Assembly: GCF_004123905.1 (NCBI RefSeq)
Contig: NZ_MZXW01000041.1
Location: forward strand, 248,001-312,000
Source of the DNA: Bradyrhizobium betae
GTDB lineage: Bacteria; Pseudomonadota; Alphaproteobacteria; Rhizobiales; Xanthobacteraceae
Length of the DNA stretch: 64,000 bases
Direction: 5' to 3'
Under the pieces are notes generated by a model. The model was not told where the DNA came from and did no database searches. It saw only the letters and a list, made by a program, of their open reading frames with translations. Made by a program: the position numbers and the translations under genes. Numbering within the stretch: position 1 is the first letter of the stretch; each line of letters begins with the position of its first letter. Below are positions 42,059 to 49,955 of this stretch, in pieces.

Positions 42059-43174
42059 ATGTTGAGACCGACCACCCGCAGCGCGTCCCGCGCTGTGATC
42101 GCCACCACCCTCACTTTTCTCACCCTCATTTCGGGAGTCCGCGCCGGCATGGCCGAGACCTTCGCCTATGTCGGCAATGCCGACAGCAACGACATCAGCG
42201 TGTTCAAGCTGGCCGAGAGCGGCGAGATGACACCGGTGCAGACGGCCGCCTTCACGGGCGTCGAGAAGCCGGGATCCTCGACCCCGCTCGCGATCACGCC
42301 CGACCATCGCGTGCTGATTGCCGGCGTGCGCTCGCAGCCGTTCCTCGCGGTGAGTTTTGCGATCGATCCCAAGACGGGCCAGCTCAGCCCCATCGGCAAC
42401 GGTCCGCTCGCCGACAGCATGGCCAATATCGCCACCGATCGCGGCGGCAAGGTGCTGTTCAGCGCCTCCTATGGCGGTAACAAGGTCGCGCTGAATCCGC
42501 TTCAAGCCAACGGCGTCGTGGCCGAGCCGAAGCAGGTGATCCCGACCGGGCTGAACGCGCACGCCTTCCTGCCCTCGCCCGACAACCGATTTGTGTTCGC
42601 AACCAATCTCGGCTCCGACCAGATCCTGGCCTTCGCCTTCGACGCCACGGCCGGCACGCTGACGCCGAGCGATCCGCCTGCGATCAAGGTGCCGGAGAAA
42701 TCGGGGCCGCGGCACTTCGTATTCCACCCGAATGGCAAGTTCGTCTATCTGATCCACGAGCTGAACGCCGACGTTGCCGCGTTCATCTATGAGGCCAAGA
42801 GCGGCGCCTGGACCGAGATCCAGCGCACCACCGCACTGCCGGAAGGTTTTTCGGGAAAACCTTGGGCCGCCGACATCCACATCACCCCGGACGGCCGCTT
42901 CCTCTACGCCTCCGAGCGCACCACCAACACGCTCACCGCCTACAAGGTCGACGCGACAAGCGGCAAGCTGACCACCATCGGCAACGTGCCGACCGAGAAG
43001 CAGCCGCGCGGCTTCAACATCGATCCCTCCAGCCGCTACCTCGCCGCGGTCGGCGAGCTCTCCGACGGCATGACGGTCTATGCCATCGACCAGAGCAGCG
43101 GTGCACTCGCCAAGCCGAAATCCTATCCGACCGGCAAGAAGCCGAACTGGGTGGAGTTTTTGAGCTTGCCGTGA
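42059..43174 (+). CDS. Exported beta-propeller lactonase-like protein (YVTN/Pgl type)
   Basis: A 371-aa protein with a signal peptide (about residues 1-32) and a seven-bladed propeller. Each blade is marked by a repeat such as FAYVGNADSNDISVFKL, RFVFATNLGSDQILAF, RFLYASERTTNTLTAY or YLAAVGELSDGMTVYAI. It resembles the lactonase family that includes 6-phosphogluconolactonase Pgl, but export to the periplasm makes a different lactone or a binding role more likely. The start is ATG 42059 with CAGGAGGAG upstream. It stands alone between small genes and the adaptor gene. Confidence 0.87.
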   Translation: MLRPTTRSASRAVIATTLTFLTLISGVRAGMAETFAYVGNADSNDISVFKLAESGEMTPVQTAAFTGVEKPGSSTPLAITPDHRVLIAGVRSQPFLAVSFAIDPKTGQLSPIGNGPLADSMANIATDRGGKVLFSASYGGNKVALNPLQANGVVAEPKQVIPTGLNAHAFLPSPDNRFVFATNLGSDQILAFAFDATAGTLTPSDPPAIKVPEKSGPRHFVFHPNGKFVYLIHELNADVAAFIYEAKSGAWTEIQRTTALPEGFSGKPWAADIHITPDGRFLYASERTTNTLTAYKVDATSGKLTTIGNVPTEKQPRGFNIDPSSRYLAAVGELSDGMTVYAIDQSSGALAKPKSYPTGKKPNWVEFLSLP

Positions 43175-43190
43175 GGTTTGCATAGGAGCC

Positions 43191-43275
43191 GTCATGCCCG
43201 GGCTTGTCCCGGGCATCCACGAGCTTGCAGTGCGGACCTAAGAACGTGGATGGCCGGGACAAGCCCAGCCATAAC
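43191..43275. repeat. Palindromic repeat (GTCATGCCCGGGCTTGTCCC type)
   Basis: The left arm holds GGCTTGTCCCGG and ATCCACG; the right arm holds CGTGGAT and CCGGGACAAGCC, which pair. It follows the propeller gene stop by 16 bases and may act as a terminator. One copy is in this window; I recall this type as frequent in rhizobial genomes. Confidence 0.75.
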
Positions 43276-43456
43276 GAATTTACCGGGTGGCTGCCACCAG
43301 CGAACCTTACCCCCGCTCCCAAAGACTAATTCAACAGGCGGCATCGCGCCGCCTGTGCTGCGGCATTCTCATCCGGCCGGACCATGATCTATTCTTGGCC
43401 CACCGCTGGCGCTTCTGCTATCGATGAGGCCATCAGGGCCCCAACCGGAATGACCG

Positions 43457-44344
43457 ATGCGTCCATTGCCTGCGTGTTCCTTTTCGCGAAAATTCGTTGC
43501 GCTCACCGGACTGCTGCTGCTGTCCGCCCAGCCCGCAGCGGCCGCCGAAGACGACGCACCGAAAGGGCCGGCGGTCACGGTGCTGAAAGTCGCAAAATCC
43601 TGCTTCTCCGACATCGTCGAGGCCACCGGCACGATCATCGCGCGCGAGGAGACCTCGGTGCGGCCCGAGCGTCCCGGCCTGAAGGTGACCGAGGTGCTGG
43701 CTGAAGCCGGCGACACCACCACGGCCGGCCAGGTGCTGGCGCGGCTGGCGCTACCCGAAGGCGGCACGCTTCAGGTCACGGCGCCCGTGGCGGGCGTGAT
43801 CGCGACATCGACCGCGCAGATCGGCAACCTCGCCTCGGCCAAGGGCGAGGCGCTGTTCACGATCGTGGCGCGCAGCGAATATGATCTCGTCGGCCTGGTC
43901 GCAACCACCGACATTCGCAAGCTCGCGGTCGGTCAGCAGGCGACCGTGCGCATTGCCGGCGCCGGTGATCTCGACGGCAAGGTGCGCCGCATCGGTCCGA
44001 CCGTCGAGCCGAACATCCAGCAGGGCATGGTCTATATCGGCATCTCCTCGCAGAAGCGGCTGCTGCTGAACGCGAGCGGACGCGCGCTGATCAAGACCGG
44101 CCAGAGCTGCAATGTCGCGGTGCCGCTGACCGCCGTGCAATATTCATCCGCCGGCACCGTGGTGCAGGTGATCCGCCGCAATCGCGTCGAGACCAAGCGC
44201 GTCGAGGTCGGATTGATGTCGGGCGGCAATATCGAGGTCCGCGACGGCCTCAACGAAGGCGACGTCGTCGTCGCCCGCGCCGGCGCGCTGCTGCGCGAAG
44301 GCGATCCCGTGCGCCCGGCGATGGCCGCGGAAGCGGCGAAGTAA
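43457..44344 (+). CDS. Periplasmic RND-type adaptor without a pump gene
   Basis: A 295-aa membrane-fusion-type protein with a cleavable signal peptide (cut near AAAAED, residue 30). A barrel-sandwich region (GTLQVTAPVAGVIATS) and a beta-barrel follow (about 140-215). It is clearly related to the adaptor at 19049-19978: SCFSDIVEATG against ACFSDLVRVTG, and SCNVAVPLTAV against SCGVAVPKTAI. The mature chain has exactly two cysteines, C49 and C218, at the same motifs. No transporter gene is adjacent. The next gene, convergent, is the second caspase-like gene. It may serve the pump at 19978 or another one elsewhere. Confidence 0.85.
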   Translation: MRPLPACSFSRKFVALTGLLLLSAQPAAAAEDDAPKGPAVTVLKVAKSCFSDIVEATGTIIAREETSVRPERPGLKVTEVLAEAGDTTTAGQVLARLALPEGGTLQVTAPVAGVIATSTAQIGNLASAKGEALFTIVARSEYDLVGLVATTDIRKLAVGQQATVRIAGAGDLDGKVRRIGPTVEPNIQQGMVYIGISSQKRLLLNASGRALIKTGQSCNVAVPLTAVQYSSAGTVVQVIRRNRVETKRVEVGLMSGGNIEVRDGLNEGDVVVARAGALLREGDPVRPAMAAEAAK

Positions 44345-44349
44345 CGCTG

Positions 44350-44488
44350 CTCGTGTCCCGGACGCGCTGCAGCGTGCAACGCTGCTGCGCAGAGCCGGGA
44401 CCCATATCATCACAAAGCGACAAGCCAAAAAACTGGGCCCCGGCTCAGCGTCGCATCATTGCATGATGCGCCGCGTCCGGGGCACGAG
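44350..44488. repeat. Palindromic repeat (CTCGTGTCCCGGACGCG type), copy 1
   Basis: The ends CTCGTGTCCCGGACGCG and CGCGTCCGGGGCACGAG pair, and an inner GAGCCGGGACCC pairs with GGGCCCCGGCTC. It is related to the element at 47503-47639. It lies between convergent genes and so probably terminates both. Confidence 0.85.
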
Positions 44489-44507
44489 ACGTCGCGAAGC
44501 TTGAAAC

Positions 44508-45356
44508 CTACCCGCCGGCCTGGTCGAAATTCACGTCTTCGAGCAGCGATGACGACACGGTCGGGACCTGGTCGCCTTCGGAGGCGCGGGAGATGGCAAC
44601 GCGGGTCTTGTTGAAGACGCTCTCGGCGCTGCCCTGCGCATTGAGGTTGGCGAGCAGCTCGCTGACCAGCACGCTGTGCTCGCCCTTGCCGTCGTCGACG
44701 ACCTTGCCGGGCGAGGCCGAGGAGAGGATCAGCGCGTTGTCGGGCGTGCCGATCGGCGCGAGACCGTGGCTGTAGGAGCGGAAGCGGCGCTCATAGGGAT
44801 TACGGCGGGAGGCATCGACGACGACGAGCTTGGCCTTGGCGCCCTGCTCCTTCATCATGCCGAGCACGCCCTCGATCGAGACGCCTTGGCGGCGGACGTC
44901 GCTTTCCTTCCAGATCGCGGCATCGACCGGCAGCATGTAGCTCTCGCGGCCGGCCTGCACGCCGTAGCCGCCGAAGAACAGCATGACGGTGGTGTCGCGC
45001 TTGATCCGCGACTTCAGGCGGTTGACGGCGCGGACCATGTCGTCCCTGGTCGCGTCTTCCACCATGTCGACGTCAAAACCGTTCTTGCGCAGGGTCGAGG
45101 ACAGCGCGCGGGCGTCGTTGATCGACTGCGTCAGCGGCGCGCTGGCGTCGGGATAATGTCCATTGCCGATGACGAGGGCGAGCCGCGAGGTCTGGCCGAT
45201 CGAGCCGGTGACCTGGTCGGTCGTAACAGCCTTGGCGGCATCGAGCGCGCGCATGTTGAGGGCAGCATGAGCACCGATCACGAGCGAGACCGTGCCGATG
45301 AGGGCTGCGGCCACCGCGATCGTGCGTCGGGAAATGTCGAGCTGCGTTACATTCAT
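44508..45356 (-). CDS. Membrane-anchored caspase-fold (peptidase C14) pseudoenzyme
   Basis: A 282-aa protein with an N-terminal membrane helix (about residues 12-34) and a caspase p20-like domain (about 57-275). The catalytic histidine position is Y131 (FFGGYGVQ), and the catalytic cysteine position is S183 (VDASRRNPYERRFRS). It is therefore a tyrosine/serine-type pseudocaspase. It is closely related to the domain at 16554-18068, sharing IWxESDVRRxGVS, DASRRNP and SSSLxED motifs, but it has no TPR part. It is convergent with the two-cysteine adaptor gene. The start is ATG 45356. Confidence 0.88.
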   Translation of the reverse strand: MNVTQLDISRRTIAVAAALIGTVSLVIGAHAALNMRALDAAKAVTTDQVTGSIGQTSRLALVIGNGHYPDASAPLTQSINDARALSSTLRKNGFDVDMVEDATRDDMVRAVNRLKSRIKRDTTVMLFFGGYGVQAGRESYMLPVDAAIWKESDVRRQGVSIEGVLGMMKEQGAKAKLVVVDASRRNPYERRFRSYSHGLAPIGTPDNALILSSASPGKVVDDGKGEHSVLVSELLANLNAQGSAESVFNKTRVAISRASEGDQVPTVSSSLLEDVNFDQAGG

Positions 45357-45768
45357 CTCGCTTCATTCCTGTCAGTGCCAAAGACCAGCCAAGCGCGCGC
45401 ACACAGTTTGAGTAGCGCGATGGCGTCTTCAGGTTTGAGGGATTGGCCGGGGATGTGCCCCCGAACTGCGCGCAATTTGCGGCGCCGCACCAAACAAACC
45501 CTTAACCGGATATCTCCTCCCCGGCAATAGATCGCCCAAAAATTGAGCTAAGTTGCTGAATGTGTTGGTTAATCCTCCGCCCCGAAGAGTGGCATTTTTT
45601 GATCCCCCAGTAGTCTTCCGGGACTTAACTATGCAGCCTTCGTGCCGGCTTTTGCTGTGACTGCCATCACATTTGTATTTCCTGCGAATCCGGGTAGCTT
45701 TTTCAACGACTTGCAGGGGGCGGTGTGCGCTCGCCGGCCCTGCGCAAGGCCCCGCGATCAGGTATTTC
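45357..45768. other. Divergent intergenic region between pseudocaspase and 575-aa gene
   Basis: No gene in 412 bases. It must contain the promoters of both divergent genes. The middle part (about 45530-45640) is AT-richer than average, with runs such as CATTTTTTGATC. I cannot assign -35/-10 boxes with confidence. Confidence 0.5.
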
Positions 45769-47496
45769 ATGAGCTTTCATTATTTTGCCGGCGCCGCCTG
45801 CCGGGCGCTGACGGCGCGCAAGGACGGGCCCTCGCTTTACGATGTCTGCGATCCCGTCCTGTCGGGTACGGCCGGCGGCGATCCGCATCTGGCCAAATTC
45901 TACATGACCGCGCTTGGCAATCCCGCATTGCGCCTGCTGCTGCGACGCGCGGGCCTGCCCGAGCTGCGCAACGAGGCGAAGCTGAGCCGACTGCGCACCG
46001 CGCTCGCCCGTGCCCGCGACGAGGCCGAGCCCGACTGGGCGGCGGTCGGCCAGCCCGTCGCCGATCTCGTCGACAGCATCGCGCTCGATCATCCCAAACC
46101 GCCGCCGGCGATGTTCACCGGCTCGGCGCCGCCGCAAGCGCAGATCGACGGCGTGATCCGCGACTGCGCGCAGCATCTGCTCGGCTCGTATCGCAAAAAC
46201 GGTTTCCTGCCGACCTATGCCGCTTTCAACCTGATCGGCGATCCTGATTTTCGCGGCCGCGAGCTGATCATGGCGCTCACCGGGCTGAACGCGCGCGGCT
46301 ACAAGAACTCCTCGCTGCTGTTCAACCTTGCCCGTGTCTTCATCGCGCGCTCGCCTGCACGTGCCGTGGTCAATCCGCCCTGGACCGGCATCGCCGAGCC
46401 GATGTGGGAGCCGGTGCAGATTCGTCACCGCTCGGCCTATTACGATGCGTTCTTCATCGAGGCGCTGCTCAGCTTCGTCGAGACCGGCCTCGCCTCGCCC
46501 ACCGACAAGAACGCGGCCGAGCGCGCGGTCGCCGACATGGTCGATTTCTGCGTCAACATCAGCCGCGAGGAGGTCGAGGGGACCGACGGTGCGCGGTTCA
46601 ATGTCATCACCGCGCTGGCGCCCGCGCCGCATCCGCGCTTTTCCCGCTATTTCGCACAGATCAAGCAGGACCTCGGCTTCGGCGTCTACGTGCCGGATTG
46701 CGACACCACGGCGTGCTCGATTTCGGCGGCGACGCAGGCCGGCTGCACCGATCCAATCCTCGACCAGCCGCTGCTGGACTTCTATTCGGGCTACCAGGTA
46801 CGCGCCGGCGTCAACGAGCCGCGCGTGACCGTGCCGATCAACGACAATATCGACTATGAGGGCGGCGTTGCGACCTGGATCGACAATCTCAGGGGCGAGC
46901 GGCCCTACGGCAACGATCTCGATCCGACACTCAATCTCGACATTCTCGAGGTGAGCTTTCGCAACCTGGCCCGCTGGAAAGTATTGGAGACGCCGGCGCG
47001 GCTCGCAACCGTACATCGGATCATCGGTTTCCAGAAACGGCTGGCGGCCAGCGGCGCCTTCGCCAATCCGCGCTCGCACATCTATTATCTGCCGGAGCTG
47101 TACAGCGCCTATTTCGGCCGCTGCTACGCCGCTTTCCTGGCGCTGCCGCTGGCGGCGCAGGCCATAATCGATCCCAACGGGGATTTCGACTTCATCCGCC
47201 ACCGCGTTCTTTCTTACGTCAAGGGCGAGCTGATGGCCGCGGAGATGAACGTGCTCGACGCCGCGCTGGCGCTGATCGCGCTCGGCCATCTCGGCGCCGA
47301 CCCGCGCGCCTTCGCGCCGGCGCTGAACGTCATCATTACCGGCTTAGGCGAAGGCGGCCGCCGCGGCCCGTTCCGGGCGTATGAATGGAACAAGATGAAG
47401 ACCCCGACGCGGATTCTGGTCGGCGGCCCGGAGGTGACGTCGGCGTTCGTGCTGATGGGACTGGCGGTGGCGCGGCGGGCGATGGCGCGGGGGTGA
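45769..47496 (+). CDS. Conserved hypothetical protein (575 aa)
   Basis: A large soluble protein that I do not recognise. It has no signal peptide and no membrane helices. It is strongly helical, with repeated aromatic/Arg-rich segments (PMWEPVQIRHRSAYYDAFFIEALL, split by loops; YLPELYSAYFGRCYAAFLALP). It carries a tail that could be an alpha/alpha-toroid. Two cysteine-containing motifs (VPDCDTTACSISAA) occur near residue 320. The DCDTT sequence recalls metal or phosphate binding but proves nothing. The start is ATG 45769 with AGG 6 bases upstream; an upstream extension reads into non-coding sequence. It is followed by a palindromic repeat. Confidence 0.75.
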   Translation: MSFHYFAGAACRALTARKDGPSLYDVCDPVLSGTAGGDPHLAKFYMTALGNPALRLLLRRAGLPELRNEAKLSRLRTALARARDEAEPDWAAVGQPVADLVDSIALDHPKPPPAMFTGSAPPQAQIDGVIRDCAQHLLGSYRKNGFLPTYAAFNLIGDPDFRGRELIMALTGLNARGYKNSSLLFNLARVFIARSPARAVVNPPWTGIAEPMWEPVQIRHRSAYYDAFFIEALLSFVETGLASPTDKNAAERAVADMVDFCVNISREEVEGTDGARFNVITALAPAPHPRFSRYFAQIKQDLGFGVYVPDCDTTACSISAATQAGCTDPILDQPLLDFYSGYQVRAGVNEPRVTVPINDNIDYEGGVATWIDNLRGERPYGNDLDPTLNLDILEVSFRNLARWKVLETPARLATVHRIIGFQKRLAASGAFANPRSHIYYLPELYSAYFGRCYAAFLALPLAAQAIIDPNGDFDFIRHRVLSYVKGELMAAEMNVLDAALALIALGHLGADPRAFAPALNVIITGLGEGGRRGPFRAYEWNKMKTPTRILVGGPEVTSAFVLMGLAVARRAMARG

Positions 47497-47502
47497 GGTG
47501 GT

Positions 47503-47639
47503 CTCGTGCCCGGACGCGGCGCAGCGCGAAGCGGTGCGTTGCAGAGCCGGCGCCCATGTCGCCAGAAGGTCGCCCGCGATTTTCTGGGTCCCGGCTCTGC
47601 GGAGCGGCGTTGCACGCCGCACCGCGTCCGGGACACGAG
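47503..47639. repeat. Palindromic repeat (CTCGTGCCCGGACGCG type), copy 2
   Basis: The ends CTCGTGCCCGGACGCG and CGCGTCCGGGACACGAG pair, and inner GCAGAGCCGG pairs with CCGGCTCTGC. It is the same family as 44350-44488, 3 kb away, with a different centre. Confidence 0.85.
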
Positions 47640-47763
47640 CCGACAGCGCGACATGCAATGACGGGAAGTTGAAAGCTCAATCGTTAGGCATACGCTGGCC
47701 CGGAGGCCAAAAGCCGACCACAATTGCGGGCTCTATCGAGGTTTTCATCACACGCGGACCGGC

Positions 47764-48504
47764 ATGTTGCGGAAATTCCTGATTGCGCTGTCTTTGCTCA
47801 GCTTGTCCTGGCTCGCCCTTCCGTCGCTGGCCGAGGCTGCCGACATCACCGGCACGGCAAAAGTCCGCTCCGGCGATTCCGTCGTGATCGGCAACACGCG
47901 CATCCGGCTCGGCGGCATCGACGCGCCCGCGGTCGACCAGCTCTGCCTCAACACCAAGAGCGAGCGCTGGACCTGCGGCATCGCGGCCCGCGACGAGCTC
48001 GCCAAATACACCGAGGGCAAGAGCTGGGTCTGCCATGCCCGCGCCATCGATCGCCGCGGCCGCACCGTGGCGCGCTGCGACGTCGGCGGCGAGGACATCC
48101 AGAAATGGCTGGCGCGCGCCGGCTGGGCGCTGTCCTACACCCGCGTCTCCCATGATTACGACGCGGATGAAGCTGCCGCGCGTGAGGCCAAGGCCGGGAT
48201 GTGGCAGGGCGCCTTCATCGCGCCCTGGGACTGGCGCGTCCGCAACAAGAAGACGACGATATTGGGTGCCACCAAACCGCCGGAGGGAGCGCATGCGGTG
48301 CTGCTCGCCTCGGCCTCGGGCCCAGTCGCCCCCTCGCCCGACTGCACCATCAAGGGCAATGTCAACACAGCCGGCGAGTGCATCTATCACCAGCCGACCA
48401 GCCGCTGGTACACCCAGATCAAGATGAAGATCAGCAAGGGCACCCGCTGGTTCTGCTCGGTCGAGGAGGCGGAGGCCGCCGGGTGCCGGGAGACCAAACG
48501 ATAG
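47764..48504 (+). CDS. Exported thermonuclease-fold protein lacking the catalytic glutamate
   Basis: A 246-aa protein with a signal peptide (about residues 1-25) and a staphylococcal-nuclease-like domain at about 28-150. A C-terminal module of about 50 residues (CTIKGNVNTAGECIYHQP ... WFCSVEEAEAAGCR) follows, which I know as a tail on such proteins. Of the nuclease residues, R48 (for R35), D53 (for D40) and R100 (for R87) are kept, but the general-base position E43 is A56 (IDAPAVDQ instead of IDAPE). Nuclease activity is therefore doubtful. Six further cysteines suggest disulphides. The start is ATG 47764. Confidence 0.83.
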   Translation: MLRKFLIALSLLSLSWLALPSLAEAADITGTAKVRSGDSVVIGNTRIRLGGIDAPAVDQLCLNTKSERWTCGIAARDELAKYTEGKSWVCHARAIDRRGRTVARCDVGGEDIQKWLARAGWALSYTRVSHDYDADEAAAREAKAGMWQGAFIAPWDWRVRNKKTTILGATKPPEGAHAVLLASASGPVAPSPDCTIKGNVNTAGECIYHQPTSRWYTQIKMKISKGTRWFCSVEEAEAAGCRETKR

Positions 48505-48611
48505 GGGCCGTCTGGCCTGCGTTTTAGGCGCTTTTCTTGCATCGCAGCGCCGCGTAAAACTAGGAATCAGCGACCCACCATCCTGTTCTCAACCAACAAG
48601 GACTGATAGCA

Positions 48612-49799
48612 ATGACCGTTCGCGCGGGCCGGGAATTTCTGGCCATCCCCGGGCCCACCACGATGCCCGACGAAGTGCTGCGGGCCATGCACCGTCCAGC
48701 GATCGACATCTATTCCAAGGAGATGCACGAGCTGACCGACAGCCTGCTCGGGGACATCTCAAAACTGTTTGCGACCAAGGGCAAGTCCTACATCTACATC
48801 GCCAACGGTCATGGCGCCTGGGAAGCCGCTTTGAGCAACGTGCTGTCGCGCGGCGACAAGGTGCTGGTGCTCGAGAGCGGACGGTTTGCGATCGGCTGGG
48901 GCAATGCGGCAGCCCTGATGGGCGCCGAGGTCGAGGTGCTCAAGGGCGACTGGCGCCGCGCGGTGCGGCCGAGTGAGGTCGAGGAGCGCCTGCGCCGCGA
49001 CAAGGAGCACAAGATCAAGGTCGTCGTCGTCGTCCAGGTCGACACCGCCTCCGGCGTGCAGAACGACATCGAGGCGATCGGCAAGGCGATCAAGGCGAGC
49101 GGCCATCCCGCGCTGTACATGGTCGACACCGTCGCCTCGCTCGGCTGCATGCCGTTCGAGATGGACAAATGGGGCGTCGACGTCGCGATGTCCGGCTCGC
49201 AGAAGGGCCTGATGACGCCGCCCGGCCTCGGTTTCGTCGCCGCCAACGCGCGCGCGCGCGAGGTGCAAAAGACGGCGAATATGTCGACGCCCTATTGGAG
49301 CTGGAGCGAGCGCGAGGGCACCGAGAATTATCGCAAATATGCCGGCACCGCGCCGGTGCACCTGTTGTTCGCTTTGCGCAAGGCGATCGACATGCTGCAT
49401 GAGGAAGGGCTGGAGAACGCCTTCCGCCGCCACAGCCTGCTCGGCGAGGCCGCGCGCCGCGCGGTCAACGCCTGGTCGGAAGGCCAGGTGCTCGGCTTCA
49501 ATATTGCGGAAGCCAGCGAGCGCTCCAACACCGTGACCACGGTGACCATGAGCAACGGCCATGATCCGGCGATCCTGCAGCGCTATTGCAAGGACAAATG
49601 CGGCGTCGTGCTCGGCACCGGCATCGGCGACCTCTCCGGCCAAGCCTTCCGCATCGCCCATATGGGCTATGTCAATGCGCCGATGCTGCTCGGCACGTTA
49701 GGGGTCGTCGAGATCGCCCTGAACGCGTTGAAGATCCCGCACGGCAAGGGCGGGCTCGAAGCGGCGGTCGCGTATCTCGGCGAAGAGGTGGCGGTGTAA
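48612..49799 (+). CDS. Class V aminotransferase (serine/alanine-glyoxylate type)
   Basis: A 395-aa PLP enzyme. The N-terminus FLAIPGPTTMPDEVLRAM and the PLP lysine K198 (SGSQKGLMTPPG) are typical of the alanine-glyoxylate/serine-glyoxylate aminotransferase family. The AspVDT motif (MVDTVASLG) and late AFRIAHMGYVN (Arg for substrate carboxylate) are also present. Glyoxylate plus an amino acid would give glycine. The start is ATG 48612, with AAGGA upstream. It is a single gene, so metabolic partners cannot be inferred. It is followed by a palindromic repeat. Confidence 0.9.
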   Translation: MTVRAGREFLAIPGPTTMPDEVLRAMHRPAIDIYSKEMHELTDSLLGDISKLFATKGKSYIYIANGHGAWEAALSNVLSRGDKVLVLESGRFAIGWGNAAALMGAEVEVLKGDWRRAVRPSEVEERLRRDKEHKIKVVVVVQVDTASGVQNDIEAIGKAIKASGHPALYMVDTVASLGCMPFEMDKWGVDVAMSGSQKGLMTPPGLGFVAANARAREVQKTANMSTPYWSWSEREGTENYRKYAGTAPVHLLFALRKAIDMLHEEGLENAFRRHSLLGEAARRAVNAWSEGQVLGFNIAEASERSNTVTTVTMSNGHDPAILQRYCKDKCGVVLGTGIGDLSGQAFRIAHMGYVNAPMLLGTLGVVEIALNALKIPHGKGGLEAAVAYLGEEVAV

Positions 49800-49811
49800 G
49801 GCGCTTGCTTA

Positions 49812-49948
49812 CCTCGCCCCGCTTGCGGGGAGAGGTCGGATCGCGCAGCGATCCGGGTGAGGGGGAGCCTCCGCGAGTCTCATTGCCAATTCATTTGCGG
49901 AAGCAGCCCCTCACCCCAACCCTCTCCCCGTAAAAACGGGGAGAGGGA
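49812..49948. repeat. Palindromic repeat (CTCGCCCC...GGGGAGAGG type), copy 1
   Basis: Begins CCTCGCCCCGCTTGCGGGGAG and ends CTCTCCCCGTAAAAACGGGG, each itself a hairpin. The middle has GTGAGGGGGAG and CCCCTCACCCC. It is the same family as 54746-54893 and the remnant at 31534-31557. It lies between convergent genes. Confidence 0.85.
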
Positions 49949-49955
49949 GAAAAGT

